Assembly: GCA_024760905.1 (NCBI GenBank) | Contig: CM045731.1 | Coordinates: 53,694,501-53,758,500 of the forward strand | Length of the DNA: 64,000 bases | Reading direction: 5' to 3' | Source of the DNA: Plotosus lineatus | Taxonomy: Eukaryota; Chordata; Actinopteri; Siluriformes; Plotosidae | In this document: in pieces, positions 13,648 to 21,559 of the stretch | Layout of the letters: each line of letters starts with the position of its first letter | Position numbering within the stretch: position 1 is the first letter of the stretch | The notes under the pieces: model-generated | The model's input: only the letters and a program-made list of their open reading frames with translations | The model's database searches: none | What the model was told of the DNA's origin: nothing | Position numbers and translations under genes: made by a program

Positions 13648-13787
13648 AATTTGCATAACATTTGCTGAACAATTTTGGAAGAAGTTTTATGCCGGGTGCC
13701 ATTCCTGTCGGAACCCTCTGTATTTATCCGGGCTTGGGACCGGCATGAGTGTGAACACTGACTTGTGCCCCCCCTCACGGCTGCATT

Positions 13788-13857
<70 letters not shown>

Positions 13858-16800
13858 GCAGCCGTGGGGGGGCACAAACCAGTGTCTCTCCCTCACGCCA
13901 GTCCCAAGCCCGAATAAATGCAGAAGGTTGCGTCAGGAAGTGCATCCGGTGTAAAACAAATGGCAAATAAAATATGCGAATCACAAGAAAGAATTTCATA
14001 CCAGATCGGTCGAGGCCCGGGTTAACAATGACCGCCATCAGCGCTGTTAACCAACAGGGTGCTGGTGGAAATTGGACTACTGTTAGTCAAAGATGTTGAA
14101 GAAGGAGAGACGAGAGGCTTGTCGGTAGGCAGAGAGAGATGAGGAAAGGCAGGAGTCCAGGACTGAAAGTAGGGACTTTGAATTTTGGAACTATGAAAGA
14201 AAAAGGTAGAGAGCTGGCTGACATGATGCAAAGGAGGAAAGTCAACATACTGTGTGTTCAGGAGACCAGGTGGAAAGGTAGCAAGGCGAGAAGCTAAGGA
14301 GCGGGTTTCAGCTGTTTTTTCATTGTGTGGATGGGAAGAAAAATGGAGTAGGAGTCATCTTGAAGGAGGAATTTGTCAGGAATGTTCTAGAAGAGAAAAA
14401 AGTGTCAGACAGAGTGATGAGTCTCAAGTTAGAAATTGAAGGCGTGATGTTCAATGTTGTTAGTGCTTATTCCCCCCAGGCAGGATGTGAGCTAGAAGAG
14501 AAGGAGAGATTCTGGAGTGAGTTGGATGAAGTGATGCAGAGTACCCCCAGAGGTGAAAGAGTGGTCATTGGGGAAGACCTCAATGGTCATGTTGGTTCAG
14601 GAAACAGAGGGGACGAGGAAGTGATGGGCAGGTTTGCTATCCAGGACAGGAACGCAGAAGGACAGATGTTGGTAGATTTTGCAAAAATTATTGAGTAAAT
14701 ACTTTCTTCCAGAAGAGACAGGAGCATAGGGGGACTTATAAAAGTGGAGATAGGAGCACACAAGTAGACTACATCTTGTGTAGGCGATGTGATTTGAAGG
14801 AAGTCAGTGACTGCAAAGTAGTAGTGGGTGAGAGTGTTGCCAAACAGCATAGGATGGTGGTGTACAGGATGACGCTGATGGTGAGGAAAGTGAAGAAGGC
14901 AAAGGAAGTGCAGAAGACAAAGTGGTGGAACCTGAAAAAGGAAGAGTGTTGGGTTGTCTTCAAGGAGGACAAGGCTTTGGGTGGTCAGGAAGTGCTTCCA
15001 GATGACTGGACAACTACAGCTAATGTGATCATGGAGACAGGTAAGAGAATGCTTGGTGTGTCATCTGGAAGGAGAGTAGATAAGGAGACTTGGCGGTGAA
15101 ATGAGGAAGTGCAGGAGTATGTACAAAGGAAGAGGTTAGCTAAGAAGAAGTGGGACATTGAGAGGACCGAAGAGAGTAAACAGGAGTACAGGCAGACAGA
15201 GCGTAGGGCGAAGGTAACGGTGTCAAAGGCCAAACAGAGGACGTATGCTCGATTGGAAAGTAAAGAGTTAGAAAATGATTTATACAGGTTGGCACAGCAG
15301 AGAAATAGAGATGGAAAGGACATGCAGCAAGTTATATTGATAAAGGACAGAGAGGGAAATGTATTGACTGATGACAGAAGTGTGTTGGGAAGATGGAAAG
15401 AGTACTTTGAAGAGCTGATGAATGAGGAAAATGAGAGAAAAAAGAGTAGAAGAGGTGACTGTTGCGGAGCAGGAAGTAGCAAAGATTAGTAAGGGTGAAG
15501 TGAGGAGGGCATTGAAGAGGATGAAGAATGGAAAGGCAGTTGGTCCTGATGACCTCCGCGTCTAGGAAAGGTAGCAGTGGATTTCCTGACAAGAACATTC
15601 AACAAGGTCTTAGAGAGTGAGAGGATGGCAGAGGAATGGAGGTGAAGTGTGATGGTGCCCATTTTTAAGAACAAGGGAGACGTGCACAGTTGTGGCAACT
15701 ACAGAGGGATAAAGTTGATGAGCCATACGATGAAGTTATGGGAAAGAATAGTGGAAGCTAGACGAAGGGCAGAGTTCAGCATTTGTGAACAACAGTTTGG
15801 TTTCATGCCAAGAAACAGCACCACAGATGCAGTGTTTGCCTTGAGGATGTTAATAGAGAAGTACAGAGAAGGTCAGAACTAGCTGCATTGTGCCTTTGAA
15901 GATCTGGAGAAAGCATATGACAGGGTGCCGAGAGAGGAACTGTGGTATTGCATGAGGAAGTCTGGAGTGGCAGAGAAGTATGTTAGAGTGGTGCAGGACA
16001 TGTATAAGAGATGTAAGACAGTGGTGAGGTGTGTTGTCGGTGTGACAGAAGCGTTCACGGTGGAGGTGGGACTGCATCAAGGGTCAGCTCTGAGACCCTT
16101 CTTGTTTGCTATGGTGATGGACAGGCTGTCAGACGAGGTTAGACACGATTCCCCATGGACTATGATGTTTGCAGATGACATTGTGATCTGTAGTGAGAGC
16201 AGAGAACAAGTGCAGGAAAATCTAGAGAGGTGGAGGTATGCCCTGGAAAGGAGGGGAATGAAGGTTAGTTTCAGTAAGACAGAATACATGTGTATGAATG
16301 ACAAGGTCCCAAGAGGAATGGTGAGGTTACAGAGAGCAGAGATAAGGAAGGTGGAGGATTTTAAGTACTTAGGTTCAACAATACAGAGCAGTGGAGAGTG
16401 TGGATAAGAGGTGAAGCGTGTGCAGGCACGTTGGAATGGTTGGAGAAAAGTGCCCAGTGTGATGTGTGATAGGAGGGTATCGACAAGAATGAAAGGAAAA
16501 GTGTACAAGATGGTGTTGAGGCCAGTGATGTTGTATGGTTTAGAAACAGTGGCCCTGGGGAAAAGACAGGAGGCAGAGCTGGAGGTAGCAGAGATGAAAA
16601 TGTTGAGGTTGTCTTTGGGAGTAACAAGGATGGATAGGATCAGGAATGAGCACATCAGAGGGACAGCACATGTAAGACGTTTTGGAGACAAAGTCAGAGA
16701 GTCTGGATTAAGATGGTTTGGACATGTACAGCGGAGGAATAGTGAGTATATTGGTAGTAGGATGCTGAGGTTGGAACTACCAGGCAGAAGGCCCAGAGGA

Positions 16801-18609
16801 AGACCAAAGAGATTATTCATGGATGTGGTGAAAGAGGACATAAAGGTAGTTGGAGTAAGAGTAGAAGATGCAGAGAATAGGGTTAGATGGAGGCAGATCA
16901 TTTGCTGTGGCGACCCCTGAAGGGAACAGCCGAAAGGAAAAGAAGAAGATCTATCAAATGCCCGAGTTGTCGGACGACCATTGGCAACGCCCTGGTTATC
17001 ATCTTCATGGAGGTTTTCTTGGCAGGATTAGTGCAGTAATTTACCTTCGGGCAATTTAGAACGGCAAATTAACCTACTGTGCATGTCTTTGGATATAATA
17101 TATGATTATAATGACATAAACGTTATTTTTTTTCCATCTATTTTTTGAAAACTAGCGTATAATCGGGAACAACTTAACTCGAAATGACTTAAGTCGAAGT
17201 ATACTTGTATTAGTGATATCTTTTTATTACATTTACAATAGCTAACTTAGATTGTATACGTATTCATGAATTCCTCAGTGTATCCAAGCTCATTTTTTTT
17301 TAATTTAGACCTGTGGCTGATCAGTGGCAATCTGATAATGAGGTTATTCTAGGATTGTTCTTATTTCAGGCTATGAAATACATTCCTACTGTTTTCCGTC
17401 TTGAGCACATTTTGCAGGTGGCAAATAAGGTTATTGGGTTTTTAGCATTAAGACCTATTTTGACTAAATATAATAAATTACTCATTGCTGGTACTGTATT
17501 TCTGTTTCTGCAGGGCCTCCTGGTTGCTATCATCTTATGTTTCGGAAATGGAGAGGTACAAACTGATGTTCAACAAATTTAAAAACAAAAAAAAAACTTT
17601 CAAATTAACACTTAAGAATAATATACTATTAGCAACAATATTAAAACCACCTGTCATCAACAGCAAAGCAATCATATACACAAACTGCAATACACCATGT
17701 GTTCTGACACTGTTCTATCATAGCCAGCATTAATAATTTCGGCTTTTCTGTGGGATCCCACCACATGCACTAGCTTTCTCTAGTCTTCTCACATGCATCA
17801 ATGAGCCTTGGGCACCAACAACACTCTTTCCAATTCATCGTCTGGCCTTCCTTAGATAACCTTTGGTAGGCACTTACCCCTGCACACCAGGAACACCAAA
17901 CAAGACCTGCTACACTCCGATCCATGCACTTGATCATTTTTATTGATTCAAACACCATCAGCTTCCAGTACTGACTGTTCACTCTTTTCTGAATTCCTCC
18001 CACTCCTTGGCAGTCACCAGTCAATGTTTATACTTTACTTGTCAATGGAAACCGGACTACATGGTGAAAATCCACACAAACATGGGAGAACATGCAAACA
18101 CCACTCAGAAACACCTGAGCCTGGGAAGCCAACCCAGTGCCTTGTTGATGTGTGGCAGTCATGCTAGTGTCTTAATTTTTTTTTTTTTTATGTTGAGGCT
18201 GATGAACTTAGACCTGTTTGGGACTCTTTGGGAAATTTGAAAAATATTAAATATGCTTAAGTTTGATTTTATTCAGACAAATATTCCTAAATATAACATT
18301 AACATTGTCTAATATCAATCTGTCTGCCTCCAGGTACACTCGGCTATAAGGCGTAAGCTTGCCCAGTACCGGGCCCAACACCGTCAGCGTCTGGTGACGA
18401 CTGATTCTCACTCTCACAACTACTATCATACCAACTCCTCAGTTGTCGAGGATCGCAGAGGAACCCTGAGTCTGGAACAAGTGCCACCTCATATGGATGA
18501 GGACAAAAAACACACAGCCATGTTCGTCCTGAACGGTCAGAGCAATGGCAGGCACCGTATTTGCGATGAAGACCACCAAATCAAAGTCCTGGAATCATCA
18601 ATGATTTGA
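1310..18609 (+). CDS. calcrl: calcitonin receptor-like receptor (class B GPCR), 5'-incomplete; ten exons
   Basis: Exons: 1310-1417, 1532-1644, 2360-2451, 5068-5194, 5281-5434, 6501-6561, 6658-6721, 6838-7056, 17514-17555, 18334-18609. Every acceptor is AG, every internal donor is GT, and the phases add up to one frame (417 residues plus TGA). Family markers are the ectodomain WDGWLCW, the TM2 entry KSLSCQR, TM3 [15 protein letters not shown]4 GWGFPIIP, TM5 [18 protein letters not shown]6 [10 protein letters not shown] and the 42-bp exon [35 protein letters not shown] and PEGR favour CALCRL over CALCR. In the known family, CALCRL pairs with RAMP proteins at the plasma membrane to bind CGRP or adrenomedullin and signals through Gs and cAMP. 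Five of the six ectodomain cysteines are present; the first should lie in an upstream exon outside the window. Human CALCRL is about 461 residues, so roughly 45 N-terminal residues are missing. The intron between the eighth and ninth exons is swollen to about 10.5 kb by nested transposons. Which fish paralogue this is cannot be settled here. Confidence 0.9.
1532..1644 (+). CDS. calcrl: calcrl exon B: ectodomain to TM1 linker
   Basis: The acceptor is cctccacag. The split codon restores glutamate, giving [17 protein letters not shown] followed by [16 protein letters not shown]. It holds the last two ectodomain cysteines and a second sequon (NYT). The donor is aag/gtggga at a codon boundary, as expected before TM1. 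Confidence 0.92.
1846..2090 (-). mobile_element. S2 SINE, 3' part
   Basis: The minus strand carries the S2 body and tail, including cctaattagg and ggctaattgg-like phrases degraded by mutation. The head is missing. It lies in the intron between exons B and C. Confidence 0.7.
2360..2451 (+). CDS. calcrl: calcrl exon C: TM1
   Basis: The acceptor is tcttcacag. The exon encodes [20 protein letters not shown] and continues as the hydrophobic TM1 to FSYFK. It ends in phase 2 before gtgagt. It is 92 bp and joins in frame to exon D across a 2.6-kb intron that carries three S2 SINEs and two MITEs. Confidence 0.9.
2745..3000 (-). mobile_element. S2 SINE fragment
   Basis: A diverged minus-strand S2 body, recognised by its contrasting phrases for 'opposite of caggaggaaaccgg' and the acactcac run. 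It lies in the receptor intron between exons C and D. Confidence 0.6.
3095..3330 (-). mobile_element. S2 SINE fragment
   Basis: Another minus-strand S2 body (ggtcgcaggacggctggtgcc near 3105, ggaaactggagtacccgg near 3290). It lies next to the 2745-3000 copy. Confidence 0.6.
3429..4373. mobile_element. Tigger/pogo-like MITE, 945 bp
   Basis: The terminal inverted repeats are CAGACGCTCCCTGACTTACG on the left and CAGACGCTCCCTGACTTATG when the right end is reverse-complemented. TA dinucleotides flank both ends (3427-3428, 4374-4375), as for Tc1/mariner/pogo elements. No transposase is encoded. A TA microsatellite lies inside. Confidence 0.88.
4192..4231. repeat. (TA)n microsatellite
   Basis: A run of about 20 TA units inside the 945-bp MITE, followed by a short TG run. 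Confidence 0.95.
4459..4984. mobile_element. Tigger/pogo-like MITE, 526 bp
   Basis: The left end reads caggctagttccaattatcc. The right end reverse-complements to ctggctccaattatctggca. TA flanks both ends (4457-4458 and 4985-4986). There is no open frame for a transposase. It lies 83 bp before exon D. Confidence 0.78.
5068..5194 (+). CDS. calcrl: calcrl exon D: ICL1, TM2
   Basis: The acceptor is accctag. After the split lysine codon it encodes [17 protein letters not shown] and TM2, ending in the first extracellular loop (DEHLASINE). The donor is gaa/gtgagt. SLSCQR matches CALCRL rather than CALCR, where I expect SLGCQR. Confidence 0.9.
5281..5434 (+). CDS. calcrl: calcrl exon E: TM3, ICL2, start of TM4
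   Basis: The acceptor is cattatcag after a short GT run. It encodes [20 protein letters not shown], then [19 protein letters not shown] and the WYYLLGWG start of TM4. The conserved TM3 glutamate and the Cys at the top of TM3 (IGC) are both present. It ends in phase 1 before gtgagg. Confidence 0.93.
5782..5872 (+). mobile_element. S2 SINE tail
   Basis: An isolated plus-strand S2 3' end: gagtcggctgagatgggcac, then ccctaattagg and the atgaatgaatga tail. Confidence 0.7.
5878..6231 (+). mobile_element. S2 SINE, full length
   Basis: A complete copy. The tRNA-derived head has an A-box-like gtggcgtagtggttagca and a B-box-like gggttcgattc. The body holds the tggagtttgtatgttctccc phrase, and the copy ends with cctaattag and an atgaatgaatga tail. 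The head matches tRNA-Val(CAC) best (gtagtggttatcac, cgcctcaca, ggttcga). Confidence 0.85.
6501..6561 (+). CDS. calcrl: calcrl exon F: TM4, start of ECL2
   Basis: The acceptor is gcttttttag. It encodes [19 protein letters not shown], completing GWGFP of TM4. The exon is 61 bp, starting with the last two bases of a glycine codon and ending with two bases of an arginine codon. Confidence 0.88.
6658..6721 (+). CDS. calcrl: calcrl exon G: ECL2, start of TM5
   Basis: The acceptor is tttcccag. It encodes [20 protein letters not shown], with the ECL2 cysteine that pairs with TM3 and the family motif YIIHGP. The donor is ttg/gtgagt at a codon boundary. Confidence 0.9.
6838..7056 (+). CDS. calcrl: calcrl exon H: TM5, ICL3, TM6, ECL3, start of TM7
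   Basis: The acceptor is ccgtgcag and the exon is 219 bp, exactly 73 codons. It encodes [20 protein letters not shown], then [16 protein letters not shown] and PEGR in ECL3. The arginine and lysine of ICL3 and the PxxG kink of TM6 are retained. The donor is cag/gtatgt. Confidence 0.93.
7506..7762 (+). mobile_element. chimeric SINE (S1 body, S2 tail)
   Basis: It starts in the S1 body (gtgcagctaactgggtta), runs through ttactgacttttgtcaag to tttctgccc, and then continues as the S2 3' segment (gcgagctgtccagggtgta) and tail. The tRNA-like head is absent. The junction matches the copies at 585-893 and 61835-62052. Confidence 0.78.
7795..7930 (+). mobile_element. S3 SINE, 5' part
   Basis: A tRNA-like head (gactcagtggtaaagacgct, with B-box-like gggctcaagcc) is followed by ttgtcactgttgggtcctct and ttaaccctca. 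This is the pattern of a common fish tRNA-SINE family. Confidence 0.6.
8268..8756. mobile_element. Tigger-like MITE (family M2), copy 1
   Basis: The left end is ctgagatccctcactttccg. The interior matches 34770-35134 closely (aataaatacatattcaa at both sites, plus cctcacataaaaatg). The right end is decayed (gtgagggatgcgcata). A C-run lies at 8344-8360. Confidence 0.7.
8754..8815. repeat. (TA)n microsatellite
   Basis: About 30 TA units separating the M2 copy from the M3 element. Confidence 0.95.
9131..12570 (+). mobile_element. S1 SINE split by LINE A
   Basis: S1 sequence lies at 9131-9213 and 12383-12570, flanked by an exact 18-bp duplication acagcatacatataaaac (9113-9130 and 12571-12588). 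Its second half contains the segment ggttgtgacaggaagggcat shared with the LINE 5' leader, then the LINE 3' end (gctgtggcgactcccgag and a ctgaaagg tail). Confidence 0.88.
9214..12367 (-). mobile_element. RTE-type LINE copy A, near full length
   Basis: A 3.15-kb LINE inserted in the S1 SINE, with a 15-bp duplication taaaagaaccattgc (9199-9213 and 12368-12382). The 5' leader starts atgcagccatgagg at 12366. The endonuclease frame is 12299-11424 ([23 protein letters not shown]). Frames 11467-11123, 11144-10602 and 10623-9253 carry the linker and reverse transcriptase, with catalytic FADD and C-terminal ICCGDP. The 3' end is a GAA-rich tail (TTC run at 9214). Frameshifts break it into four pieces, so it is dead as it stands. 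The endonuclease type, single coding region and short simple-repeat tail fit the RTE/RTE-X group; the exact clade is not resolved. Confidence 0.92.
13279..13346 (+). mobile_element. S1 SINE 3' end
   Basis: Carries gcgaatcagatgattcgctg, tggcgacccccgag and gccgaaagg, that is, the LINE-derived tail of S1. The rest of the element is missing. Confidence 0.7.
13557..13644. repeat. (CA)n-(TA)n compound microsatellite
   Basis: About 17 CA units followed by about 26 TA units, immediately after the right end of M3. Confidence 0.95.
13668..13787 (-). mobile_element. RTE LINE 5'-leader fragment
   Basis: The first ~120 bases of the LINE (from gcagccgtgagg at 13787 to aaaacttcttcc) without anything downstream. 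LINE fragments normally keep the 3' end, so a 5'-only piece is unusual. It points head to head with LINE B across a TA microsatellite. Confidence 0.75.
13789..13848. repeat. (TA)n microsatellite
   Basis: About 30 TA units between two LINE 5' ends in opposite orientation. Confidence 0.95.
13856..16949 (+). mobile_element. RTE-type LINE copy B, near full length
   Basis: Starts atgcagccgtggggg and ends gccgaaaggaaaagaagaag. The endonuclease region is broken early (stop after the RRWKS-like frame), with a frame 14327-14698. Linker and reverse transcriptase frames are 14776-15099, 15109-15489, 15649-15882, 15925-16407 (catalytic FADD near 16172) and 16411-16920. Several stops and shifts make it more decayed than copies A and E. 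It lies inside the 8144-17207 Tigger shell, within the receptor intron. Confidence 0.9.
17514..17555 (+). CDS. calcrl: calcrl exon I: end of TM7 (42 bp)
   Basis: The acceptor is tttctgcag. It encodes [15 protein letters not shown] 42-bp exon at this place is usual for class B receptors. The residue after CF is glycine, where human CALCRL has a second phenylalanine. The donor is gag/gtacaa. Confidence 0.88.
18334..18609 (+). CDS. calcrl: calcrl exon J: helix 8, cytoplasmic tail, stop
   Basis: The acceptor is gcctccag. It encodes [20 protein letters not shown] (basic helix 8), then a polar tail of about 70 residues rich in Ser, Thr and His, ending ESSMI and TGA. The tail retains an HSHN-like and an LNGQS-like phrase, reminiscent of the human CALCRL tail. 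Confidence 0.88.
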   Translation, partial: VHSAIRRKLAQYRAQHRQRLVTTDSHSHNYYHTNSSVVEDRRGTLSLEQVPPHMDEDKKHTAMFVLNGQSNGRHRICDEDHQIKVLESSMI

Positions 18610-19046
18610 CCCGGACAAGGAAAAAGACTTCTGAGAGTAACAGATCCACATTTTCATTTGTATGGCATCCGTTTATATATTTCACAACATCTGTTTATAA
18701 TAAAGGAAAGGGAATGTTTAAAGCAGTGATGATATAGCATGTCTGAGTGATGTCAAAGGTTTGGAGTGTTGTTGTCGGGAGATGACAAGGTCGAATGTCA
18801 GAAATGCCATGGTGGTCTGGGAACTGAAGTTTTGGCTGGGAAAATTAATCTTGTTTATTTTATCTTACGACTGTCATTTTGTGACGCTAGCCAATCAGCA
18901 TCAAGGCTTGAGAACCCTCCTACACATATGAGGCAATTTAGGAGGATGCATGTGCTAACCTTTATCAGGGGTGGATACATCAGTAGCACAAGCTTTTTTT
19001 TTTTAGTTTTACTTGCACCATGGACAGTCAAAGATATGTAAATAAA
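18610..19046 (+). other. calcrl: calcrl 3' untranslated region (proposed)
   Basis: Downstream of the TGA there are AATAAA signals at 18699-18704 and 19041-19046, either of which could end the transcript. A further AATAAA lies at 22045-22050, after the tandem-repeat region, and might mark a longer 3' end. Which is used cannot be told from sequence alone. Confidence 0.5.
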
Positions 19047-19659
19047 ATCTATGTTCTACAGATGTTTCCTGGCAGCTCATTGGTTAGAAATACCCATAAA
19101 CAAGGGGGTTCCAGGTGTGAATCTAGCTAACTGTTCGAAGTTCTCCATGAAAGTGTGTGAACTCCCTCCATTACTCCAGTTTCCTACAACAGTTCAAAGA
19201 GATTCACATTAAGTCAACTGATGACAATAAATAGCCCATAGGTGCAAATATTAGTGTAAATGGTTATTTGTGTCTGTGTTAGCCCAGTGAGACTAGTGAC
19301 TTGTGCAGAGTGTAACCCACCCCTTGTTCAAAGTCGGCTGGGACTGACTGGAGCTTCTCTTGTGACCTTGACAAATAAGCAGTATGGCTAATGAATAGGT
19401 TTTTCTATGTTTAAAAGTGGCACACATTAACGCTGTAACGCTAGTGTAAGTTACTTGCTCTAAATCCCACCTAACATTCTCCCGAATCATACTCGGATTA
19501 ATTACAGAGAGGCCAATAAGAAAATCCCAGCAAACAGTAAAAAAAAAAGAAAGAAAAGAAAAAAAAAGAAAAAAAGACAAGTAGAAGAGTTCAATAGCAA
19601 AATACGGAACACCTACTTTTGTAGACCTCCTTACAGTAAGTTCATGTAGAATGTGACTT

Positions 19660-20740
19660 GTTTGTCAACTAGCAAGCTAATTATTAATTGGCCATTACTT
19701 AACTATAAATCAGCTAACTAAAATTAGCTATAGTTGACTGGTTTGTCAGCTAACTATCTAAACATCAAGCGGCCAGTACTGCACTACATATCAGCTGAGT
19801 AACATTAGTTAGTTTCTTTATATTTTCCGCTAACTAGCTTATTATTAACTGGCCACTTCTTAGCTTACCAACATTAGTTCACTAACCTATTGTTTTGTCA
19901 GATAGGTGCATAATTATTCATTAGTCATAAATTAGCTATTAATTAATCAGCATTAGCAAGCTAGATAATTGGTTTGTTGCCTGTTCATTAAGTTGCACTA
20001 CTGTACTTAGCTAAAAAATAGATAACTAACATTAGAAAGCAGGCTGGTTATTAAGTGGCCAATACTTAGCTGTATATTAAGGCAATATATGAATTATATT
20101 TATTAAGGGGCAGTGGTGGCCTGGTGGTAAAGGGCACTGGATCGCTAATCCTAAGGTTGGGAGTTTGAGTCTGACTCTCTGCAAGGTTGTCACTGCCCCC
20201 ACCCCATCCCCACCCCACCCCCACCCCATCCCCACCCCACCCCCAGTGCAGCTAACTGGGTTATCAAAGGCCGGCCATGTCTCTCACTGTCTGTGGTGAG
20301 AGGCATGTAAAAGAACCATTCCTGACTTTCGTAAAGAGTAGCTGCAAAGTGTCAGAGGGGCATATGCCAAATCAAATATGAGAATCAGATGATTCGCTGT
20401 GGCGGCCCCTGGAAAAGGGGAAAAAGCCGAAAGGAAAAAAAGAAGAAGAAGAAAATTTAGCTATATATTAGCTAACTAGTTAATTATCAAATGGTAATTA
20501 CCTGTAAATTTGCTCACCAACATTAGCTGGATAGCCAACTATAGTTAGCCAGCAGGCTAATTATTAACTGGCCAATGCTTAGCTATAAATTAGTGAAAAA
20601 TATTAGGTAACTTTTTTGACAGCAATCTAGTTCATTATCTAATGGTCACTACTCAACTAACATTTGTTAACATTCGCTAGCTAACTGGTTTGAAATATAA
20701 CCAACTTGTTATTATGTTGCCACTATTCAGCTATAAGCAG
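19660..20740. repeat. AT-rich diverged tandem repeat, period about 75 bp
   Basis: Phrases such as taattattaactggccaata, cttagctataaattagct and aacattagct recur every 70-80 bases. Recognisable anchors (ggccannact) occur near 19691, 19771, 19850, 20058 and 20570. The array is broken by an S1 SINE at 20107-20452. No coding frame spans it. Confidence 0.7.
20107..20452 (+). mobile_element. S1 SINE, full length
   Basis: Head gcagtggtggcctggtggta with a B-box-like gggagtttgagtc. Then a C-rich expansion (20195-20243, ccccaccccatcccc units), body cagtgcagctaactgggtta, LINE-leader-like gccaaatcaaatatgagaatcag and LINE 3'-like gctgtggcggcccctgg with an AAGAAGAAG tail. It interrupts the 75-bp tandem repeat. 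Confidence 0.85.
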
Positions 20741-21164
20741 TTACTTTTCTAACCAAATAATATTTGTTTCTTCTATTTGCTTACTGATCAGAATTCATAA
20801 ATGCTATTTATTTCATGAATGCTATGCCGATGTTGGCGCTGTTCTAATTAGCTTTCATGGGTCACGGACAAGTTTTGGAATCAGAGATATGTGATAACGG
20901 TGTTAGAACACCATGCATGTCACAGTTACCTTATATGTAAATAAATGAGAGATGCTAATTAAACTTGATCTTCTAAATGTGAAACCTTAGCCAACTGATT
21001 TTCTTTATGTCACGATATTCCAAGTTAGAAAATTGGTTTGAAAAGGACAATGTTTGTTTTAATGCATTCAAGCCGAGTAAAAAAAAAAAATTACATTCAC
21101 CACCACGTTTTTACAAGCTAGCTTTCCATGCAACAAAAACATACAACTTAGCAGAACACTGATG

Positions 21165-21350
21165 CTTTCATTTACAGCATTTGGCAGACACTCTAATCTA
21201 CAGCAATTTACAATTATCTTGGTTTTTAATACAACTGGGCAAGTGAGGGTTAAGGGCCTTGCTCAAGAGCACAACAATGATGAGAGTGGGGATTGAGCTG
21301 CTGAACTTCAGATTAGTAAACCATTGTCTTAACCACCAAGCCACTACCTT
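21165..21350 (-). mobile_element. S3-type SINE
   Basis: The minus strand starts at the right with a tRNA-like head (gtggcttggtggttaagac), then gagcaaggcccttaaccctc. It ends in the widespread fish phrase agagtgtctgccaaatgctg. The family resembles common V-SINE-like fish elements. Confidence 0.65.
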
Positions 21351-21559
21351 TTACTTGTGCTATCCAATGAATTTAGGATTCACCCACTCCCTAGATTGGT
21401 GGGTTGGTGCGATACGCAGAGAACAAAATGAATCTCTGGGAATTATTGCTCTGGAAATGGGCTATGATGAAATATTTGGAGAAAATTGTTGGATATTTTC
21501 ATGTATATCATTCACAATTCTTGTTTTATTTGTCTGTGTGTGCACATGAATAAGGCTTT

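Larger units (their letters stand above)
8144..17207. mobile_element. Tigger-like MITE shell split by nested insertions
   Basis: The left end is CAGGTATACCTCCGCTTACA. The right end reverse-complements to CAAGTATACTTCGACTTAAG. TA flanks both (8142-8143 and 17208-17209). Nearly all of the 9-kb interior consists of later insertions: MITEs at 8268 and 8822, SINE S1, and LINEs A and B. Its own sequence is left mainly near 8144-8267 and 16950-17207. Confidence 0.65.

Noticed and set aside
13430..13896. Open frames encoding long runs of Ile-Tyr or Val-Cys
   Set aside because: These are translations of TA and CA microsatellites in several frames and have no gene support.
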